NCBI RefSeq assembly: GCF_004363245.1
Contig: NZ_SNYV01000015.1
Span: 434,001 to 498,000, forward strand
Length of the DNA stretch: 64,000 nt
Source: Sphingobacterium yanglingense
GTDB taxonomy: Bacteria > Bacteroidota > Bacteroidia > Sphingobacteriales > Sphingobacteriaceae
Direction: 5' to 3'
Shown here: piece by piece, positions 59,006 through 64,000 of the stretch
Numbering within the stretch: position 1 is the stretch's first letter
Layout of the letters: each line of letters starts with the position of its first letter
The notes under the pieces: generated by a model
Databases searched by the model: none
The model's input: the letters and a program-made list of their open reading frames with translations, nothing else
What the model was told of the DNA's origin: nothing
Position numbers and translations under genes: made by a program

Positions 59006-59734
59006 ATGGCAATAAAACGTGGTAATTATAGAAAGAAAAAAGTGTCATCCACTTCTTGGAAGAAACAGCTAAAAAGTTGGTCTATCCGAATCGTAGTGGG
59101 ATTTTTTGCCTTAAGTATCTTTTGGGTACTTTGTCTTAAGTTTATCAACCCACCCATTACCTATCTTATGATAAAAAGGGGATTCCAGTGGCAGTCAGAA
59201 GGCAAAGGCTTTAAAATAGAAAAAGACTGGCTGCCTTACGACGATCTTTCAAATAATCTGAAGAGAGCAGCTTTGGCTGGTGAAGACGCTCACTTCATGA
59301 GCCATAATGGTTTTGATACAGATGCAATCAAACAGGCATTAGAAAAGAACCAATCTGGAAAACCGCTCCGGGGAGGAAGTACTATCAGCCAACAGGTTGC
59401 AAAAAATGTCTTTCTATGGCCGGGACGTTCTTGGCTCAGAAAAGGTCTAGAGACCTATTTTACATTTCTTATCGAAATCATCTGGAGCAAAAAACGTATT
59501 CTTGAGGTGTACCTCAACGTGATCGAAATGGGACAAGGAGTATACGGAGCAGAGGCTGCATCACATTACTATTTTAACAAATCAGCGAAAAGCCTAACAA
59601 AGAAAGAGGCTGCATTAATTATCGCCATCTTGCCCAATCCAAGACAATGGGATGCGCGCCGTCCGTCGAATTACGTCAACTCAAGGGCAAATAACATAGT
59701 CCGTTACCTCAGTCATTACGAGATTCCGGATTAA
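59006..59734 (+). CDS. mtgA: Monofunctional biosynthetic peptidoglycan transglycosylase
   Basis: 242 residues from the ATG at 59006 (MAIKRGNYRKKKV). A longer frame starts at a GTG (58949) but the -7 motif lies inside it. The basic N-terminus and transmembrane helix (about 27-50) precede the GT51 domain: AALAGEDAHFMSHNGFD (catalytic E-D, about 92-108), GGSTISQQVAKNVFLWPGRS (about 126-145) and EVYLNVIEMGQGVYG. It polymerises lipid II without a transpeptidase domain. Convergent with the lactonase gene at a five-base gap. Confidence 0.94.
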   Translation: MAIKRGNYRKKKVSSTSWKKQLKSWSIRIVVGFFALSIFWVLCLKFINPPITYLMIKRGFQWQSEGKGFKIEKDWLPYDDLSNNLKRAALAGEDAHFMSHNGFDTDAIKQALEKNQSGKPLRGGSTISQQVAKNVFLWPGRSWLRKGLETYFTFLIEIIWSKKRILEVYLNVIEMGQGVYGAEAASHYYFNKSAKSLTKKEAALIIAILPNPRQWDARRPSNYVNSRANNIVRYLSHYEIPD

Positions 59735-59739
59735 AAAGA

Positions 59740-60840
59740 TTAAAAAATTAGACAGACCGGCTTACTAACTGAGATTGCTACCGATTCGTTTATAGCCAAA
59801 GCTCCTGTCCGTGTATTTCTTTTAAAAACGCTAATTTGATTGGAAATTTGATTGGTTACGAACCCCCAGTTCCCATCTGCAGAAATATTTAAGTTTCGAG
59901 GCGAATTGCCTCCTGTAGAAACAATACTTTTTAAGCGAAGCATTTTGTTTTTCATCACCTCATAGCATGCAATTACATTTGCATCTCCCCGATTTGTAGC
60001 ATAAACAAATTTACCATTAACCGACATCTTTATATCAGCACCCCCATGCTCCCCCTTGAAACCTTCATCATATACAGGCAGTACCTGAGTATTGACCCAT
60101 TGGTTATTTTTCTGTTGAAATACCGCTACCTCTCCTGTCAATTCAAGCACAGCGTATATGCACTTTGCATCATCCGAGACAACGACGTGTCTTGGACCTG
60201 AACCTTTTGGAGTAGATATACTATCGACTCTCTGGAGGCTGTATCTCGTACCTTCCTGTTGTATCTCATAGATATAGATTAAATCAGCTCCTAAATCGGA
60301 AACAAATAATCGAGAACCATCCTTAGAGAAAAAAGCAGAATGAATATGCGAACTCGACTGTCTATCTTTATTAATGCTACTACCTTTAAACTGTATAAAG
60401 TCTTCTTCCTGATTTAAGCTTCCATCATCTTTTAAAGAAAACAAAGCTAGTGATCCACTACTATAATTAGAAACCACCAGAACAGGCTTAGTCGGACTAA
60501 GAGATACATGACAGGGGTGGGCTCCCTTGGTAGGTAAAGTCCCCATGATCGCTCTACTTTCTAAATCGATCGCAGTCACACGACCTTCGTTATTCTCATT
60601 GACGGCATACAGCATCTGCCCTTTTCTAGCCAAAAAAGAAGGATTGTCCATAGGTATAGTCCCTGAAAAAGTAGAAGCACCCGTGGCGGCTTCAAAATCA
60701 TAAAGCTGTACCCCTTCACTCCCTCCTGCTGACGTATATGTCCCCACATACAGCTTAGCCGTTTGCGCCTGAACATTCAAAAAAAAGCCTGGGACCGACA
60801 GCCCTAAAAAAACAGCAAACATTCTCCCTAAATCAATCAT
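59740..60840 (-). CDS. Lactonase-family seven-bladed beta-propeller (6-phosphogluconolactonase/YbhE-like), secreted
   Basis: 366 residues. A signal peptide of about 25 residues ends in VQAQ. The rest is a beta-propeller with repeated blade patterns; the family signatures VSNYSSGSLALFSLKDDGSL (about 123-142, shown whole) and SSHIHSAFFSKDGSRLFVSD (about 162-181) are clear, including the H-x-H that lines the active site. GPRHVVVSDDAKCIYAV and SPRNLNISADGNWG follow. Cytosolic homologues hydrolyse 6-phosphogluconolactone; an exported form more likely acts on other sugar lactones. A single gene with no linked sugar operon. Confidence 0.88.
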   Translation of the reverse strand: MIDLGRMFAVFLGLSVPGFFLNVQAQTAKLYVGTYTSAGGSEGVQLYDFEAATGASTFSGTIPMDNPSFLARKGQMLYAVNENNEGRVTAIDLESRAIMGTLPTKGAHPCHVSLSPTKPVLVVSNYSSGSLALFSLKDDGSLNQEEDFIQFKGSSINKDRQSSSHIHSAFFSKDGSRLFVSDLGADLIYIYEIQQEGTRYSLQRVDSISTPKGSGPRHVVVSDDAKCIYAVLELTGEVAVFQQKNNQWVNTQVLPVYDEGFKGEHGGADIKMSVNGKFVYATNRGDANVIACYEVMKNKMLRLKSIVSTGGNSPRNLNISADGNWGFVTNQISNQISVFKRNTRTGALAINESVAISVSKPVCLIF

Positions 60841-61038
60841 ATTATACCTGCGTTAAATTTCGTTAAAAACGATATTAGCCTCTGTCAAAAAGCTATATTC
60901 GTAACAAAATATGGAATAAAAAAGACATTAATAAATCAAACAAGATAATCTTACGATGCCTTCTCTGATTATTTCAGTCTAGGTTCGAGGAGATGATCTT
61001 ATTCTGATGAAAAATACGACTTTTACAAATTATTCTGA
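60841..61038. other. Intergenic region between lactonase and surA-like genes
   Basis: Part of a 317-base gap between divergent genes. No ORF of substance, no RNA gene, and no exact TAnnTTTG motif for the lactonase side; the surA-like promoter lies at its right end. Confidence 0.4.
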
Positions 61039-61046
61039 TATTTTTG
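61039..61046 (+). promoter_or_regulatory. -7 promoter element of the surA-like gene
   Basis: TATTTTTG, exact match, 111 bases before the ATG at 61158. It leaves a leader of about 105 bases, longer than for other genes here, containing a four-codon ATG...TGA frame at 61073-61087. Confidence 0.6.
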
Positions 61047-61157
61047 TGTACAAATATTGAATAACGTATATTATGAAAGAATCATGATTTATACAGTCTC
61101 ATTGAGGAATGCATAAGTCGGATCATTTCATCACAAATTAAAAACAAATCAGAAAAG

Positions 61158-62528
61158 ATGAAAAAAATCTTAGGGATATTTCTTATTCTATCCATATACT
61201 TTTCACCAACCATCGGACAAGAAAAGCTAATAGACCGTGTTATATCAACTGTTGGTACGGGCCACATATTACAATCGGATCTGGAGCTGGAGTACACACA
61301 GTATCTAGCGCAAGGAAACACACCTAATGATAAGATAAAATGTTATATCCTTCAACAATTGTTGACCCAGAAACTTTTAGCGCAACAAGCTGTAATTGAC
61401 TCAGTGGAAGTATCGGAGAGTGAAATCGATGACCAACTGAACTTCCGTATCCGTTCGATGATCCAAAAAGCTGGAGGCAAAGAACGATTGGAAGAATTCT
61501 TAAACCGGTCGATATTACAACATAAAGAAGAAATGCGTCCTGCTGTTGCCGAACAACTAAAAGGAAACAAGATGCAAGGACAATTGGTATCGAAAGTAGA
61601 TGTCACTCCACAAGAAGTAAAAAAATATTTCCAAAGCTTAAATGCAGATAGTCTACCTTATTTCAATACCGAAATCGAATATGCGCAGTTGGTAATCAAT
61701 CCTGTATTGACCAAAGAGGAAAAAGAACAATTTCGGTCCAAAGCCGAAGGCTACCGTCAGCAGGTACTGAACGGTTCGGATTTCGGAACTATTGCCCGTC
61801 TATATTCTGAAGATGGTTCGGCTCCTTATGGTGGCGAGTTGGGCTTCAGTACAAGGGATGCATGGGTAAAGGAATTCTCGGCACAGGCCTTCAAATTGAA
61901 AGCAGGTGAAATGTCCCCTGTATTTGAGACACAGTTTGGTTTCCACTTCCTCCAAGTACTTGAAAGACGCGGGGAAGAGGTAAATGTGCGGCATATCCTC
62001 ATCAAAAGCAAACCTACAAACGCTGCATTATCACGCACTAAAGCTAAGATAGATAGTATCTATGATCTTATCGTAGACACCAAACGTATGAATTTCAATA
62101 CTGCTGCGTCCCTATATTCGGATGACAAAGAAACGAAATACAATGGTGGTGTAGTGACGAACATGGAAGACCGTTCTACCTTGATCCCTGTCGACCAACT
62201 GGATGATGTATCCGTGTTCAACGCAATAGATCCTTTGAAAGAGGGCGAAGTATCCAAAGCAGTATTATATACAGACAAAAGAACTGGTGAGTCTTCTTAT
62301 CGTATTTACTACTTAAAATCTAGGATCGCTCCTCACAAAGCGAATCTAGATCAAGATTTTGCTAAAATTAAGGAAGCTGCTCGTCAAGACAAAATCAACC
62401 GCACACTGAGTGAATGGTTTGAATCGAGAAGAGAGACAACCTATATCGATATAAATCCGGAGTTCCTATCCTGTGATGAATTAAAAGTCTGGGCAAAGAC
62501 AACGGATAAAACAGCAAAGGGCAATTAA
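61158..62528 (+). CDS. SurA-like periplasmic peptidylprolyl isomerase / chaperone
   Basis: 456 residues with a signal peptide (1-20). An N-terminal SurA-type helical domain (about 22-165, DRVISTVGTGHILQSDLELE) is followed by two parvulin rotamase domains: about 172-275 (SEDGSAPYGGELGFSTRD, ETQFGFHFLQVLERRGEEV) and about 280-390 (VRHILIKSKP, SLYSDDKETKYNGGVV). The C-terminal helical part completes the chaperone module. It assists folding of outer membrane proteins such as the OmpA-like barrel at 18986-20752. Followed by a strong terminator. Confidence 0.92.
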   Translation: MKKILGIFLILSIYFSPTIGQEKLIDRVISTVGTGHILQSDLELEYTQYLAQGNTPNDKIKCYILQQLLTQKLLAQQAVIDSVEVSESEIDDQLNFRIRSMIQKAGGKERLEEFLNRSILQHKEEMRPAVAEQLKGNKMQGQLVSKVDVTPQEVKKYFQSLNADSLPYFNTEIEYAQLVINPVLTKEEKEQFRSKAEGYRQQVLNGSDFGTIARLYSEDGSAPYGGELGFSTRDAWVKEFSAQAFKLKAGEMSPVFETQFGFHFLQVLERRGEEVNVRHILIKSKPTNAALSRTKAKIDSIYDLIVDTKRMNFNTAASLYSDDKETKYNGGVVTNMEDRSTLIPVDQLDDVSVFNAIDPLKEGEVSKAVLYTDKRTGESSYRIYYLKSRIAPHKANLDQDFAKIKEAARQDKINRTLSEWFESRRETTYIDINPEFLSCDELKVWAKTTDKTAKGN

Positions 62529-62607
62529 TAAAACTTTCATGATTCCTTTGGATTATCAACAGAAATGAAAGTTCTTGATGTCCATTAAAGACAGACAGTT
62601 TCAGATA

Positions 62608-62641
62608 AAAAAGGCGAAAAGTAAAACTTTTCGCCTTTTTT
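62608..62641 (+). terminator. Rho-independent terminator of the surA-like gene
   Basis: 14-bp stem AAAAAGGCGAAAAG/CTTTTCGCCTTTTT (62608-62621 and 62627-62640) with a 5-base loop. A-rich and T-rich flanks make it usable also for the convergent NTF2-like gene. Confidence 0.93.
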
Positions 62642-62659
62642 ATCTTTTCACCGATCTCA

Positions 62660-63529
62660 CTACCGTTCAAATAGCATTTCTAAAATCACACGCCATTGAT
62701 AGTCATCTTTTAGCTGCCATATCCTGATGTAGTTAAACTTTACCTCTTTATCTTTAGAAGACACCGTTGCATTCCCCAGCGAATAGGCAAACTCTCCACT
62801 ATAAGCGCGCCCTACATCAGTAGGTTCCGTTTCAATGGCAATACGTTGCTTTTTTAGAAATGACAATACATTTTTCTTACCCGATATTTCCTCTTGCCAC
62901 GGGTAATAAAAGCGTGCATCATCTGTTAGGAATTCAGAATAGGCTGTTTCATTATTCGCTTTCAATACTGTTGAAAACAATTGATCAGTAGACATAACCA
63001 CATCCTCTCGCTGCTGTAACCTAACTTTAGAGCGATGTTTCAAATACCAAGAATCATCGGGCTCGTGGTACCAAATCTCTTGGGGCTGATTCTTTCCAAA
63101 GTTCTCCACTTCAGCTCTCAGTTCAACTTTCCAATCGCCTTTCTTACCACGCTTCCACACAGTAAGATACTGCCCATTTCTTTTTACAGCTCCAACCTTT
63201 TGAAACTCCATCTTGCCAGACGTCACTCCCCAGTCAAGACTCTTGGATACCAATGCAAAATTAGGATCCCAGCTCAACACATCCGGAATATTCGGTCTAT
63301 TATTCAGGTAATTAAAAGCGTTCACTGCCGAAGGCACATAAAAAGTAGACTCTTTATCGATAATCGACGAAAATGCAGCGTGTGGAGACTGAGCCTTGGA
63401 AAGCATTGCCGCGTTTCTATCTGCTGTGATTAAGCCCCCCACTTTGTCTGGCAACTGGGCAAACAGTACCTGAGCCGGGAATGCGATACAAACAAGAGAT
63501 ATGCTGGTTAAAAAACTATTATATTTCAT
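62660..63529 (-). CDS. Secreted protein with two NTF2-like (SnoaL/DUF4440) domains
   Basis: 289 residues. Signal peptide about 1-24 (AFPAQVLFAQ). Two successive NTF2-like folds follow: about 33-145 (ADRNAAMLSKAQSPHAAFSSI, ending YLTVWKRGKKGDWKVELR) and about 170-289 (LFSTVLKANNETAYSEFLTD, ending YIRIWQLKDDYQWRVILEM). Each has the usual YLTVWK/YIRIWQ beta strand and terminal W-x-V strand. NTF2-like domains bind small molecules or act as enzymes; no catalytic residues can be singled out. Periplasmic location is predicted. Next to cysS but not obviously linked. Confidence 0.75.
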   Translation of the reverse strand: MKYNSFLTSISLVCIAFPAQVLFAQLPDKVGGLITADRNAAMLSKAQSPHAAFSSIIDKESTFYVPSAVNAFNYLNNRPNIPDVLSWDPNFALVSKSLDWGVTSGKMEFQKVGAVKRNGQYLTVWKRGKKGDWKVELRAEVENFGKNQPQEIWYHEPDDSWYLKHRSKVRLQQREDVVMSTDQLFSTVLKANNETAYSEFLTDDARFYYPWQEEISGKKNVLSFLKKQRIAIETEPTDVGRAYSGEFAYSLGNATVSSKDKEVKFNYIRIWQLKDDYQWRVILEMLFER

Positions 63530-63573
63530 AAATACATGACCTATTTTTAGCTGTCATTTTTGAACCTACAATA

Positions 63574-64000
63574 TCAAATCTTATTCCAAAGTGTTCCATC
63601 TTTGCTATCTTTCAATTGAATTCCAATTGCAGATAGTTCTTGTCTTATTCTATCAGAAGTTGCAAAATCTTTGTTTTGCTTGGCTTCATTACGCATCGCG
63701 ATTACCAAATCCATCAACCCTTCTATATCTTGATTATTACCACCTAACTGATCATCTTTCAAGCCCATGATGTCAAAGACAAACTCTTTCATCAATTGCT
63801 TTATTTGTTCCAAGGTTGTAGCATTAACCTGTTGTTTACCGTCGTAAATAGAATTGATAAGACGAACCACTTCAAAAAGCTCCGCAATCAATATAGGACT
63901 ATTAAAGTCATCATCCATTGCCGCGTGACATTTCGCACGAACCTCACTCAAATCAACATCAATCTTTGTCTTACCAGAAGGGGTGATTTTATCCAGCAAA
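63574..64000 (-). CDS. cysS: Cysteinyl-tRNA synthetase, C-terminal part (cut by window end)
   Basis: About 142 C-terminal residues are visible; the frame runs off the right edge. The helical DALR anticodon-binding domain is recognised by AKCHAAMDDDFNSPILIAELFE (in part, about visible residues 28-48), and the terminal segment KDFATSDRIRQELSAIGIQLKDSKDGTLWNK is the standard CysS tail (in part). The catalytic HIGH and KMSKS motifs lie outside the window. It charges tRNA-Cys in the cytosol. Confidence 0.95.
   Translation of the reverse strand, partial: LLDKITPSGKTKIDVDLSEVRAKCHAAMDDDFNSPILIAELFEVVRLINSIYDGKQQVNATTLEQIKQLMKEFVFDIMGLKDDQLGGNNQDIEGLMDLVIAMRNEAKQNKDFATSDRIRQELSAIGIQLKDSKDGTLWNKI

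Noticed and set aside
1..64000. tRNA genes, CRISPR arrays, prophage, replication origin
   Set aside because: No cloverleaf-like segment, no regularly spaced repeats, no phage structural or integrase genes and no DnaA-box cluster was found by reading; a tRNA or covariance scan would settle any weak candidate.

Overview
The window is a compact stretch of chromosome from a member of the Bacteroidota, most likely the Sphingobacteriaceae (Sphingobacterium or a close relative). That placement is inferred from gene content (GH3-family adenylase, SusC-free envelope genes, CHAT/PKD proteins, an MrpA-G operon, Tgt without zinc cysteines) and from the phylum's own promoter signature: the -7 motif TAnnTTTG stands upstream of at least fifteen genes, in most cases by only 15-40 bases. 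No tRNA, rRNA, CRISPR array, transposase or prophage was found. Both ends are cut: an FMN-type glutamate synthase at the left edge and cysS at the right edge are partial.

Layout. 1-8.5 kb: glutamate-synthase-like protein, MarR regulator, omega-amidase, polyprenyl synthase, a glycosyltransferase coupled to a DUF59/SufT-like iron-sulfur protein, a K+/H+ antiporter with its regulatory subunit, and an MBL-fold hydrolase. 8.5-12.6 kb: recJ, lptB and a GH3-family protein. 12.6-18.8 kb: the most distinctive region, in which an ECF-type sigma factor plus membrane-anchored TPR protein is divergent from a PKD/beta-barrel protein plus a lipoprotein-anchored TPR-CHAT protease. 19-22 kb: an OmpA-like protein and ilvE. 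22.4-26.2 kb: a four-gene overlapping membrane glycan operon. 26.2-34.3 kb: miaA, a pRiA4b ORF-3-like acidic protein, CCA transferase, pdxA, rsmA, an FAD monooxygenase, a 2-hydroxyacid dehydrogenase and a UbiA-like membrane protein. 34.4-42.5 kb: acs and the complete Mrp Na+/H+ antiporter operon. 42.5-45.7 kb: tgt-lptF/G-eamA. 45.9-53.9 kb: glycosyltransferase, rsmG, dprA, the SRP RNA gene, accD, a small HExxH protein, a MerR regulator, fbp, a phosphodiesterase and trmN6-like methyltransferase. 54-64 kb: a beta-barrel-like protein, mutS, isoaspartyl peptidase, mtgA, a lactonase-like propeller, a SurA-like chaperone, a double NTF2-like protein and cysS.

How the genes fit together. Most are housekeeping genes for tRNA and rRNA modification, DNA repair, envelope assembly and ion homeostasis. 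The sigma/TPR/PKD/CHAT locus reads as a self-contained signalling unit: a sigma factor, a membrane-spanning candidate anti-sigma with periplasmic TPRs, a secreted sensor-like protein and a periplasmic caspase-like protease that could cut it. That function is inference. A second unexplained item is a 47-base element with a near-perfect palindrome that abuts the start codon of mrpB and of a small antisense-overlapping ORF behind the CHAT gene (43 of 47 positions identical). Shorter relatives precede tgt and a phosphodiesterase gene.

Several computed longest-ORF starts are contradicted by promoter motifs lying inside the predicted N-terminus. In those cases the downstream start is used and the reason stated. 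Coordinates of CDS entries include the stop codon.
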